Assembly: GCF_001921205.1 (NCBI RefSeq)
Contig: NZ_MSIE01000002.1
Location: forward strand, 124,001-188,000
Source: Actinophytocola xanthii
GTDB lineage: Bacteria > Actinomycetota > Actinomycetes > Mycobacteriales > Pseudonocardiaceae
Reading direction: 5' to 3'
Length of the DNA stretch: 64,000 nt
Below, piece after piece: positions 26,463 to 34,450 of the stretch. The stretch's first letter is position 1. Every line of letters begins with the position of its first letter. The notes below the pieces were generated by a model. The model was not told the DNA's origin and searched no databases. It saw nothing but the letters and a program-made list of their open reading frames with translations. Position numbers and translations under genes: made by a program.

Positions 26463-27718
26463 GGGCCATCCCGCTCGTGCTCCCGGCGCTCCTCGTGCTG
26501 AGCGCCTGTTCCGGCGGCGCGGGCGCCGACGGCGACGACGGTGGCGGCGGGGAGAGCACCGCGCCGATCACCGTGCAGGTCGGGGCCGACCCGGAGGAGG
26601 CGGCGGTCTACCGCAGCCTCGTCTCGGCCTACCGCGAGGCCGGCGGCGGTGAGGTCGAGCTGGTCACGGTAGCCCGCGACGACCACCTCACCCGGCTCTC
26701 CACCGCGTTCACCTCCGGCGACGCGCCCGACGTCTTCCTCGTCAACTACCGCCAGTACGCGCCGTTCGTGCAACGCGGCGCCGTGGAGCCGATCGGTCCA
26801 CTGCTCGAGGACGCCGGCGTCGACACCGCGAACTACTACGAGGAGCCGCTGCGCGCGTTCACCTACGACGGCGCGCTGCAGTGCATGCCGCAGAACATCT
26901 CCTCGCTCGTCGTCTACTGGAACCGGGACCTGTTCGCCCGGGCCCGGGTGCCCGCACCCACGGCGGACTGGAGCTGGGCGGAGTTCGTGGCCACCGCGCA
27001 GGCCCTGACCGGCGACGGCGTCAAGGGCGTCGGCATCGACCCGTCGATCGTCCGCATGGCGCCGTTCGTCTGGAGCAACGGCGGCACGATCGTCGACGAC
27101 GAGACCGAGCCGACCCGCACGACCCTGCACGAGCCGGACGCCCGCGCCGCACTACAGGCCGTTGTGGACCTCGTCGGCACCGGTGCGACGCCCGACAGGG
27201 AACAGCTCGCCGCGCAGGGGCTGCCCGAGCAGTTCATGACGGGGAAGGTGGCGATGTTCCTGAGCTCGCGCGTGGAGGTACCTGCCCTGCGCGAGCAGCG
27301 CGGTCTGGACTTCGACGTCGCCGCGTTGCCGGTCATGGGCGAGCCGGCGTCGGTCCTGCACTCCGACGCCTACTGCCTGGCCAGCGGTTCGGACAACGCC
27401 GCCGCCGCGGCGAGGTTCGTCGCCTACGCCGTCGGAACGCAGGGGCAGACCCTCACCGCGCTCGCCGGGCGCACCGTGCCGTCCCTGCGTTCCGTCGCGA
27501 CCTCGCCGGCGTTCCTCAGCCCCTCCCGCGCGCCGGCGTCCTCGCAGGTGTTCCTCGACGCCATCCCGCACCTGCGGCACACGCCGGTCACGCCGGCCTG
27601 GCCCGAGGTCGAGGACGTGATCGGCGCGCAGCTGGAGCGGGCGTTCACCGAAGGCGTGCCGCTGGACGAGGTGCTCGCGGAGATCCGGGCGCAGGCGGAT
27701 CCGTTGCTGGCCCGATGA
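26459..27718 (+). CDS. Sugar ABC transporter substrate-binding lipoprotein
   Basis: The 419-residue protein has the lipobox LLVLSAC and a family 1 solute-binding domain (SGDAPDVFLVNYRQYAPFV, MPQNISSLVVYWNRDLF). ATG at 26459 overlaps the permease stop and its own stop overlaps the ATPase ATG. It likely binds the oligosaccharides produced by the neighbouring secreted alpha-galactosidase, but ligand identity is inferred from position only. Confidence 0.92.
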   Translation: MRAIPLVLPALLVLSACSGGAGADGDDGGGGESTAPITVQVGADPEEAAVYRSLVSAYREAGGGEVELVTVARDDHLTRLSTAFTSGDAPDVFLVNYRQYAPFVQRGAVEPIGPLLEDAGVDTANYYEEPLRAFTYDGALQCMPQNISSLVVYWNRDLFARARVPAPTADWSWAEFVATAQALTGDGVKGVGIDPSIVRMAPFVWSNGGTIVDDETEPTRTTLHEPDARAALQAVVDLVGTGATPDREQLAAQGLPEQFMTGKVAMFLSSRVEVPALREQRGLDFDVAALPVMGEPASVLHSDAYCLASGSDNAAAAARFVAYAVGTQGQTLTALAGRTVPSLRSVATSPAFLSPSRAPASSQVFLDAIPHLRHTPVTPAWPEVEDVIGAQLERAFTEGVPLDEVLAEIRAQADPLLAR

Positions 27719-28716
27719 GCCTGGTCGTCGAGGGCGCCCGGAAGGAGTTCGTGGCCCGCCGGGGCGCGCGGGTCCTGGCCCTGGACGGGGTCGACCTCGA
27801 GGCGAAGCCGGGCGAGCTGCTCGTGGTCGTCGGCCCGTCCGGGTCGGGGAAGTCGACGCTGCTGCGGGCGGTCGCCGGGCTGGAGTCGCTGGACGCCGGG
27901 CGGGTCCTGATCGACGACCGCGACGTCACCGGCGTGCCCGCCGGGCGCCGCGACGTGGCCCTGGTCTTCCAGGAGGCCGCGTTGTTCCCGCACCTGCGGG
28001 TGGCGGCGAACATCGGGATCGGGGAACGGGCGCGCGGGACCCGGCGGCGCGAGGTCGAGACGCGCGTCCGGGAGGTGGCCCGCGCGCTGGACCTCGAGCC
28101 GCTGTTGGGGCGGATGCCGGACGAGCTGAGCGGTGGCGAGCGGCAGCGGGTCGCGCTCGCCCGCGCGATGGTCCGGTCGCCGCGGGTGTGCCTGCTGGAC
28201 GAGCCGCTCGCCTCGGTCGACACCGAGCTGCGGCTGCGGATGCGGGCCGAGATCCGCGCGGTGCAGCGGTCGTTCGGCGTGCCGATGGTGCACGTCACCC
28301 ACGACCAGGCCGAGGCGATGGCGCTGGGCGACCGGGTCGCGGTCATGGCCGCGGGCCGGGTGCTGCAGTGCGACACCCCGGCCGAGGTCTACGCCCGGCC
28401 GGCGACGGCGGCGGTCGCCCGGAGCTTCGGTCCGCTGCCGATGAACCTGCTGCCCGCCGCCGACGGGGTGATCCTCGGCGTGCGGCCGGAGCGGCTGCGG
28501 GTGTGCCGGGAGGGGCGGGGCCGGCCCGGCTCGGTGGTCGCCGTCGAACCGTCGGGGGAGGAGTGCCTGGTTCGGGTGCTCCCCGACGGCGCCGAGCAGG
28601 ACCTGCTCGCCCGGGTGCCGTGGGCCGACGCCCCGCACCCCGGGGAGCGCGTCGTGCTCGCCTGGCGACCCGAGGACGAGCACCGCTTCGACGCCGCGAC
28701 CGGGGCGCGCCGGTGA
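27715..28716 (+). CDS. Sugar ABC transporter ATP-binding protein (MsiK/UgpC-like)
   Basis: The 333-residue ATPase has Walker A GPSGSGKST, Q-loop VFQE, signature LSGGERQRVALARAM, Walker B CLLDEPLAS and H-loop HVTHDQ, then a C-terminal TOBE-like domain (from about residue 240). ATG at 27715 is inside an ATGA overlap with the binding-protein stop. It energises the importer encoded around it, and could also serve the ATPase-less importer at 16572-19723. Confidence 0.94.
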   Translation: MSLVVEGARKEFVARRGARVLALDGVDLEAKPGELLVVVGPSGSGKSTLLRAVAGLESLDAGRVLIDDRDVTGVPAGRRDVALVFQEAALFPHLRVAANIGIGERARGTRRREVETRVREVARALDLEPLLGRMPDELSGGERQRVALARAMVRSPRVCLLDEPLASVDTELRLRMRAEIRAVQRSFGVPMVHVTHDQAEAMALGDRVAVMAAGRVLQCDTPAEVYARPATAAVARSFGPLPMNLLPAADGVILGVRPERLRVCREGRGRPGSVVAVEPSGEECLVRVLPDGAEQDLLARVPWADAPHPGERVVLAWRPEDEHRFDAATGARR

Positions 28717-29576
28717 GGAGGCTGCCGCTCGCGGCGCCCTACCTGCTGGGGTCGGCGCTGTTGGTCCTCGCCCCGCTCGGGCTGGCCGCGGCGCTGGCCT
28801 TCACCGACTACTTCGGCTTCCGCGCGCCGGAGCCCACCGGCACCGACAACCTCGCGCGCCTGGCCGGCGACCAAGTGTTCTGGGCCGCCGTCGGCACCAG
28901 CGCGCTGGTCGCCGCCGTCGCTGTGCCGCTGCGGCTGTTCCTCGCGGTCGGCGCCGCCCTGCTGCTGGCCCGGCGCCGCGGTGCGCGGACCGCGCTCGGC
29001 CGGGTCGCGGCGTACCTGCCGTCGGTCGTCCCGGACGCGGCCTGGGCGCTGCTGTGGCTGTGGATCCTCAACCCGCTCTACGGTCCGCTGCCGGCGCTGC
29101 TGGGCGTGCTGGGCCTTCCCGACCCGGGTTTCCTGACCACCCCATGGGGAGCACGGCTCGGCCTGGTGCTGGTCATGGCGTTCCAGGTGGGGGAGGCGTT
29201 CGTGGTCGCCCTCGCCGCCCGGCTGGCCATCCCGTCCCGCCTGCACGAGGCGGTCGCGGTCGAGGGCGGCTCGCCCTGGTTCGCGATGACCCGGGTCACG
29301 CTGCCGCTGATGGCCCCGGTCGTGCTGGTCCTCGCGGTGCGGGACGTGGTCGTGGTGGTCCAGAACGCGTTCGTCCCCGCCCTGCTGGTGACCGACGGCG
29401 GCCCGGTGGACGCGACCCTCACCGCGCCGCTGGTGATCTACCGGCGCGCCTTCGAGTACGGCGAGCTCGGCTACGCGAGCACGCTGTCGGTCGCCCTGCT
29501 CGTGCTCACCGGGATCGCGGCCGCGTTCCCGCTCTGGCTCGCCGCCCGCCTCGCTGGCCGTCAACGGGTCGCCTGA
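28713..29576 (+). CDS. Sugar ABC transporter permease (MalF type)
   Basis: The 287-residue membrane protein has six hydrophobic segments and an EAA loop (LHEAVAVEGGSPWFAMTRVTLPL). GTG at 28713 overlaps the ATPase stop. Gene order is permease, binding protein, ATPase, permease, all with 4-bp overlaps, which should give tight stoichiometric coupling. The last 16 bp overlap the end of the convergent alpha-galactosidase gene. Confidence 0.92.
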   Translation: MRRLPLAAPYLLGSALLVLAPLGLAAALAFTDYFGFRAPEPTGTDNLARLAGDQVFWAAVGTSALVAAVAVPLRLFLAVGAALLLARRRGARTALGRVAAYLPSVVPDAAWALLWLWILNPLYGPLPALLGVLGLPDPGFLTTPWGARLGLVLVMAFQVGEAFVVALAARLAIPSRLHEAVAVEGGSPWFAMTRVTLPLMAPVVLVLAVRDVVVVVQNAFVPALLVTDGGPVDATLTAPLVIYRRAFEYGELGYASTLSVALLVLTGIAAAFPLWLAARLAGRQRVA

Positions 29577-31510
29577 CAGGTCAGCTTCGGGTCCACCCAC
29601 TCCGAGTGGTCGTAGTTGTTGTTGTCCGGCCCGACGCCGGCGACCAGCACCAGCTCGGTCACGCCGGTGACGTCCACGTCGACCGGCACCGCCGGCTGCC
29701 CGCCGGTGACGAGGCCGGTCTCGGCCAGCGTCCGGCCGTCGCCGACCACGGTGAACGTGACCGAGCCGCGGTTCCCGGTCTCGTCGTCGATTCCGGCGGC
29801 CGCGGTGAACCGCGTGCAGTGCTCGCCGAGGTAGTAGGTCAGCTCCGACGCGGCGTGCGGGGCGAGCCCCTTGGCGTAGGTGACGCCGGCGATCGTCAGC
29901 GGGTTGCCGTCGACGCTCTCGTCGACACCGAGCGACCCCCAGCCGACCTCGGCGCTCACCGGCTCCAGGTCGGACAACCACGGCGTGCCGACCGGGCTCG
30001 TGGCGGTCGTCACCGCGCCGTGGCCCGACACCCGGCCGGTGCGGTGGCGGATGTCGGCGGTCAGCGCGTGTGTGCCGTTCGCGACGGTCGCGGGCGCGGT
30101 GACGGTGAAGTCGAGCGTCGCCGTCCGACCGGGCCGGACAACCCGGACCCGCGTCCCGTCCTCGGCGCGCACGTCCCAGCCAGGGGGCGCGGCGAGCGCG
30201 ACCCGGACGTCGCGCACCGGCCGCGTCCCGTCGTTGGTGACCAGCACGCTGGCCGTGAACGACTCGCCCTGTTCGACATAGCCGGGGGCGACCGCGTCGG
30301 GTGCCACCGCGGGAGCACCGTGCCCACCCGGCCTGACCACGAACATGCGTGCACCGTGGGCCGGCACCGACGCGCGGACGTGCGACCGGGTGACGGTCGT
30401 GGTGTCGGTCCACAGGTCGCGCATCGTGTAAGCCCGGGCCCCCGGCAGCCCGAGGTCGGCGGCTGTCGTCGCCACCCGCGCGCCGGTGGTGCCGCGGTTG
30501 AACAGCACCACCGCGGCGCCGCCCCCGGACGTCGGCTTCGCCCAGACCTCCAGGTCTCCGTCGTCGGCGATCTTGTGGCCCTGGATGCCGGCCCAGTCCT
30601 GGTTCACCGCGATGACGTCGCGGTCGGTGAGCAGTGCCCGGGTTGTCGGGTCCATCGAGCGCAGGTCGTTGCCGGCGATCAGCGGGGCGTTGAGGATGCT
30701 CCACAGGCTCATGTGCGCCCGGTACTCCTCTGTGGTCATACCGCCGTTGCCGATCTCCAGCATGTCCGGGTCGTTCCACCCGTTCGGACCGGAGTAGGCC
30801 TCGAGGCCGACCTGCTGGTCGAGGATGGACACCACACTGCCCCACCGGTCGCTGATGTCGCCGGTGGTGCGCCAGTAGTGGCCGCCGATCTCGGCCGCCC
30901 ACTCCCAGGGCCGGTTCGCGCCCCACTCGCAGATCGAGTAGACGATGTCCCGCCCGGTCGCGGCGAGCGCGTCGGCCATCGCGGTGTACCGCTCCAGCGC
31001 CGGTCGGCCCTCGTTGTAGCAGTTGTCGTACTTGAGCAGGTCGACGCCCCACGCCGCGAAGCTGGCGGCGTCGGTGGTCTCGTGGTCCAGGCTCGCCGGC
31101 AGGCGTTGGCAGGTCATCGTGCCCGCCGAGGAGTAGATGCCGAGCTTGAGGCCCCTGGCGTGCACGTAGTCGGCGAGCGCCTTGATCCCACTGGGGAAGC
31201 GCACCGGGTCGGCCTGAAGGCGGCCCTGCGCGTCGCGTTCCGGCGCCATCCAGCAGTCGTCGATGTTGACGTAGGTGTAGCCCGCGGCCCTCATGCCGGA
31301 GGAGACCATCGCGTCCGCGGTCCCGCGGATCAGCTCCTCGTCGATGTCGCAGCCGAACTTGTTCCAGCTGTTCCAGCCCATCGGCGGGGTCGTCGCCAGG
31401 GGCGGCTTGTCCGCCGCGGCCGCCGGGGCAGCGGTGCCCGGGGTGCCGACGACCGGCAGCGAGGCGGCGGCCAGCACGGCGAGCAGGGCGACACGCAGAG
31501 GTCGTCTCAT
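29561..31510 (-). CDS. Secreted GH27 alpha-galactosidase with C-terminal NPCBM-type module
   Basis: The 649-residue protein has a signal peptide (about 1-33), then the GH27 signature MGWNSWNKFGCDIDE, the nucleophile in DLLKYDNC, and the acid/base region NDPDMLEIGNGG. After the beta-sandwich (to about residue 400) there is an NEW3-like alpha-galactosidase-associated domain (DAVAPGYVEQGESF...VRVALAAPPGWDV), then an NPCBM/CBM51-type module (TPWLSDLEPVSAEVGWGSLG to the C-terminus). It would remove terminal alpha-galactose from galactomannan or raffinose-type sugars outside the cell. It is convergent with and overlaps the importer operon by 16 bp, suggesting a functional pair. Confidence 0.93.
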   Translation of the reverse strand: MRRPLRVALLAVLAAASLPVVGTPGTAAPAAAADKPPLATTPPMGWNSWNKFGCDIDEELIRGTADAMVSSGMRAAGYTYVNIDDCWMAPERDAQGRLQADPVRFPSGIKALADYVHARGLKLGIYSSAGTMTCQRLPASLDHETTDAASFAAWGVDLLKYDNCYNEGRPALERYTAMADALAATGRDIVYSICEWGANRPWEWAAEIGGHYWRTTGDISDRWGSVVSILDQQVGLEAYSGPNGWNDPDMLEIGNGGMTTEEYRAHMSLWSILNAPLIAGNDLRSMDPTTRALLTDRDVIAVNQDWAGIQGHKIADDGDLEVWAKPTSGGGAAVVLFNRGTTGARVATTAADLGLPGARAYTMRDLWTDTTTVTRSHVRASVPAHGARMFVVRPGGHGAPAVAPDAVAPGYVEQGESFTASVLVTNDGTRPVRDVRVALAAPPGWDVRAEDGTRVRVVRPGRTATLDFTVTAPATVANGTHALTADIRHRTGRVSGHGAVTTATSPVGTPWLSDLEPVSAEVGWGSLGVDESVDGNPLTIAGVTYAKGLAPHAASELTYYLGEHCTRFTAAAGIDDETGNRGSVTFTVVGDGRTLAETGLVTGGQPAVPVDVDVTGVTELVLVAGVGPDNNNYDHSEWVDPKLTCQATR

Positions 31511-31556
31511 CGTGACTCCATGGGGACGGTCGTGTTCGGAGCGTAAACCCCGGCGC

Positions 31557-31577
31557 GGGAAAGGAAAAGGCTTTCCC
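31557..31577. promoter_or_regulatory. Inverted repeat upstream of the alpha-galactosidase
   Basis: GGGAAAG and CTTTCCC are 7-bp arms separated by 7 bases, 47 bp upstream of the GH27 start in a locally A-rich patch. It could be an operator of an unlinked regulator, since no regulator gene lies near the alpha-galactosidase. Confidence 0.4.
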
Positions 31578-31597
31578 TTATGGGCGGCTGACCGTTA

Positions 31598-32098
31598 GTG
31601 GCTCACGAACGGGGGTGCGGCGTGCCTTCGGCCAGCCACCTCGCGTTCACCGTGGTGCTGTCCTGGCGCAACACGCCGCTCCCGATGGCGCGGCCGGGGG
31701 AGGAGCGGCGCGGCCTGCTCGAGGCGGTCCTGGACGTGCAGGGCCTGCGGGTGCGCGTGATGACCACCCACTTCCAGCACGACAACGCCGCGTCCCGGCT
31801 CGTGCAGCCCGAGACCGTCGCCGCCGCGGTCGAGGCGTCGCGCGAACCGGTCGTGCTGACCGGGGACCTGAACGCCAGGGCGGACGCCCCGGAGATCGCC
31901 GCGCTGACCGGCACGATGACCGACAGCCACGCCAGGGCGGGCCACGGCGACGGCGCGACACATCCGGCGGAGGCACCGAACGCCCGGATCGACTACGTGC
32001 TCTCGACGAAGGCGTTGCCGGTGTGGTCCCGGGTCCTGACCTCCGACGCCTCCGACCACCTGCCGGTCCTCGCCCGGTTGGTGGTGGTGCGGAGGTAG
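31598..32098 (+). pseudogene. 5'-truncated endonuclease/exonuclease/phosphatase (EEP) family gene
   Basis: The 166-residue frame contains only the C-terminal half of an EEP domain: LRVRVMTTHFQH, VVLTGDLNARADAPEIAAL (metal/catalytic Asp-Asn), ARIDYVLST and the final SDASDHLPVLARL with the catalytic Asp-His. The N-terminal metal-binding Asn and the EIxGLQE region typical of the approximately 270-residue secreted family are absent. The sequence upstream is the alpha-galactosidase promoter, so the missing half is not nearby in another frame. It looks like a decayed remnant, although a GTG at 31598 could still start a short protein. Confidence 0.7.
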
Positions 32099-32147
32099 CG
32101 GAAAAGCGCGTGAGCGGACCGCGGTCCCGGGCGTAGGGTCGCGAGCC

Positions 32148-32936
32148 GTGGCTGACGAGGTGAACGCGGGCGGACACGGCGACGATCCGGCCGACGGTTG
32201 GTTTCCGGAGAGCGTCGCGGCGGGCTACGACGCCCCGGGCGGTTCGAACGCGCCCGACGTCGTGGCGCCCGCGGTGGAGGTTCTGGCGGAGCTGGCCGAC
32301 GGACCGGTGCTCGAGCTCGCCGTGGGCACCGGACGGATTGCCGCGCCGTTGGCCGCACGTGGTGTGCCGGTGAGCGGCATCGAGCTGAGCCGCGCCATGG
32401 CCGCGCGAATCGCGGACAAGCCCGGCGGCGCCGACGTCGCCGTCACGATCGGCGACATGACCACGACCCGGGTACCCGGCGAGTTCTCCCTGGTCTACCT
32501 GGTGTTCAACACGATCGGCAACGTCACCACACAGGACGGTCAGGTCGAGGTCTTCCGCAACGCGGCCGAGCACCTGCGCCCGGGAGGCCTGTTCCTCGTC
32601 GAGGTGGGTCTGCCGGACCTGCGTCGCCTGCCGCCCGGGCAGGACGTCGTCCCGTTCGCGCTGGCGCCCCGCCCCGACGGCGGCGGCTACCTCGGGTTCG
32701 ACCAGTACGACGTGACGACCCAGGAGCTCACCTCGACCCACGTCACCGTGTCCGCGGACGGGACGGGGAGCTTGCGCCGCATGCCCTTCCGGTACGTCTG
32801 GCCCTCGGAGCTGGACCTGATGGCGCGCATCGCCGGGATGCGGCCGAAGTACCGCTGGGCGGACTGGGACCGTTCCCCGCTCACCGCCGAATGCACCCGG
32901 CACGTGTCGGTCTGGGAGAAGGTCGCGGCTCCCTGA
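32148..32936 (+). CDS. Class I SAM-dependent methyltransferase
   Basis: The 262-residue Rossmann-fold protein has motif I as VLELAVGTGRIAAPLA (a slightly unusual GTG in place of GCG or GSG), an acidic SGIELSRAM strand and LRPGGLFLVEV. The substrate-binding half includes RYVWPSELDLMARIAGM. GTG at 32148 is the start. It stands alone, with a strong terminator after it. Target (small molecule or protein) unknown. Confidence 0.85.
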   Translation: MADEVNAGGHGDDPADGWFPESVAAGYDAPGGSNAPDVVAPAVEVLAELADGPVLELAVGTGRIAAPLAARGVPVSGIELSRAMAARIADKPGGADVAVTIGDMTTTRVPGEFSLVYLVFNTIGNVTTQDGQVEVFRNAAEHLRPGGLFLVEVGLPDLRRLPPGQDVVPFALAPRPDGGGYLGFDQYDVTTQELTSTHVTVSADGTGSLRRMPFRYVWPSELDLMARIAGMRPKYRWADWDRSPLTAECTRHVSVWEKVAAP

Positions 32937-32961
32937 GTCGCGGCGGACCGGGGCGGGTCCT

Positions 32962-32993
32962 CGGTGGGCGGTGAACGCGCTCACCGCCCACCG
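32962..32993. terminator. Bidirectional terminator between methyltransferase and LysE genes
   Basis: A perfect 13-bp stem (CGGTGGGCGGTGA and its complement) with loop ACGCGC lies between two convergent genes. Confidence 0.82.
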
Positions 32994-33003
32994 GGGCACC
33001 GGG

Positions 33004-33636
33004 TCAGGCCTGGCTGATCGTGGCCGCCACCGCGCCCAGTGCGATGTAGACCAGGCCGCTGGACAGGTCCAACCTGCGGCGAGCGGTCGCGGTCCGGCGC
33101 AGGCGTCCGGACAGGGCGCTCGCCAGCAGCGCGTAGGTGCCGTCGCTGAGGATGCCCAGCACGATGAACCCGATGCCGAAGAACAGCAGCTGCCAGCCGA
33201 CCGAGCCCCGGGCCGGGTCGACGAACTGCGGCAGGAACGCCACGAAGAACACGAGCGTCTTCGGGTTCAGGATGTTCACGAGCACGCCCTGGGTGAAGAT
33301 CCGCCAGTTCGACATCCGCGGCGGCTCGGCCACCGAACCGTCGTCGGTCCTGGTCAGCCAGAGCTTCTGCACGCCGAGCCAGACCAGGTAGGCCACGCCC
33401 AGCCACTTCACGATCTGGAACGCCGTCGTGGACGCCAGCAGCAGCGCCGACAGGCCCAGCGACGTCAGTACCACGTAGAAGATGGAACCGACGTGGATCC
33501 CGAGCACGGACACCAAACCGGCGGTCCGGCCCTGTGCCACCGTCCTGGTCACGATGTAGACCACCGCGGGACCGGGCACCACGAGCAGCGCCAGGGTCGC
33601 CGTGACGAACATCAGCAGTGTCGAGATCGTTGGCAT
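33004..33636 (-). CDS. LysE/RhtB-family amino-acid exporter
   Basis: The 210-residue protein has six hydrophobic segments and the family signature VVPGPAVVYIVTRTVAQGRTAGL near the N-terminus, then LVWLGVQKLW and VNILNPKTLVFFVAFLPQF. Members export amino acids and analogues. ATG at 33636 has AAGGAGGG upstream, inside the end of the previous gene. It is the last gene of an operon with the racemase-superfamily enzyme and TrpB2, so it probably exports the product of the 33-40 kb cluster. Confidence 0.9.
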   Translation of the reverse strand: MPTISTLLMFVTATLALLVVPGPAVVYIVTRTVAQGRTAGLVSVLGIHVGSIFYVVLTSLGLSALLLASTTAFQIVKWLGVAYLVWLGVQKLWLTRTDDGSVAEPPRMSNWRIFTQGVLVNILNPKTLVFFVAFLPQFVDPARGSVGWQLLFFGIGFIVLGILSDGTYALLASALSGRLRRTATARRRLDLSSGLVYIALGAVAATISQA

Positions 33637-33640
33637 GTTG

Positions 33641-34450
33641 CTAACCCGCCCTCCTTGCGAGTGGTGTGGTGAACAGCCGGCCGACTCCCAGGGCCGTGTC
33701 GCGGATCCCAGCCATGCGCAGGCACTGCCACAGGCACGCCTGGTTCGAGGTCACCACCGGCACCCCCAGGTCCCGTTCCAGCGGTTCGATCGCTTCCAGC
33801 GTCCGGAAGCCGCTTCCGGGAATCAGTATGCCGTCGGCCTCCGCCGGGAACGAGTCCCGTGCCTGCCGGTACACCTCTTCGGGTCGCACCTCCCACTGGC
33901 CTCCCAGGTCGTAGATCTCGAACGTCTCCCGGTCGCGCCACCCCGGACCGAGGTCGAACCGCTTCTGGCCGGCGAACGGGAAGCCGGTGGCGGTGAAGTA
34001 CCTCTCCGCCGCGGCGTAGCTCGTCCGCGTGAACCACGGCGGGCTCACCAGGTGCGGTCGCGCGATGCCGACCGCTCGCATCGCGTCGAGCATCGCCAGC
34101 GGTGCCGTCGTCACCGGCGTGCCGCCCGCCCGCTTGCTCGCCTGCTCGCAGAACAGCTCGTCGAACCCCGGTCCGGCGAGGAAGCTGCTCGAGCCGAAGC
34201 ACAGGCAGATCACGTCCAGGCGCAACTGGCCGAGCTGCTCGAGGCCGCGGGCGATGTCCGGCGACTCCGCGAGCGCGGCCGCGTGGTCGCCCTCGAAGTC
34301 CGAGCCCGGTCTGCGGGGGCTGTCGAACCGGGCCGCGTGAACGGTGACCCCGGGCGGTGCCATCGCCCAGATCTCGGCCTCCGGCACCGCGTCCTTGTGG
34401 ATGACGAGGATGCCGATCCTCGCCCGCCAGCCCCAGCCCTCGGCAGTCAC
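33641..34450 (-). CDS. Asp/Glu racemase superfamily enzyme (maleate isomerase/arylmalonate decarboxylase-like)
   Basis: The 269-residue protein has two related halves. The first carries VICLCFGSSSFLAGPGFDE and the second ADGILIPGSGFRTLEAIEPLERDLGVPVVTSNQACLWQCL, the paired segments that hold the active-site Cys residues in maleate cis-trans isomerases and related decarboxylases. GTG at 34450 overlaps the TrpB2 stop as GTGA and is preferred to an ATG eight codons earlier. Family chemistry is cofactor-free proton removal or return next to a carboxylate, so it may epimerise, isomerise or decarboxylate the amino-acid-derived product or precursor. Exact reaction unknown. Confidence 0.8.
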   Translation of the reverse strand: MTAEGWGWRARIGILVIHKDAVPEAEIWAMAPPGVTVHAARFDSPRRPGSDFEGDHAAALAESPDIARGLEQLGQLRLDVICLCFGSSSFLAGPGFDELFCEQASKRAGGTPVTTAPLAMLDAMRAVGIARPHLVSPPWFTRTSYAAAERYFTATGFPFAGQKRFDLGPGWRDRETFEIYDLGGQWEVRPEEVYRQARDSFPAEADGILIPGSGFRTLEAIEPLERDLGVPVVTSNQACLWQCLRMAGIRDTALGVGRLFTTPLARRAG

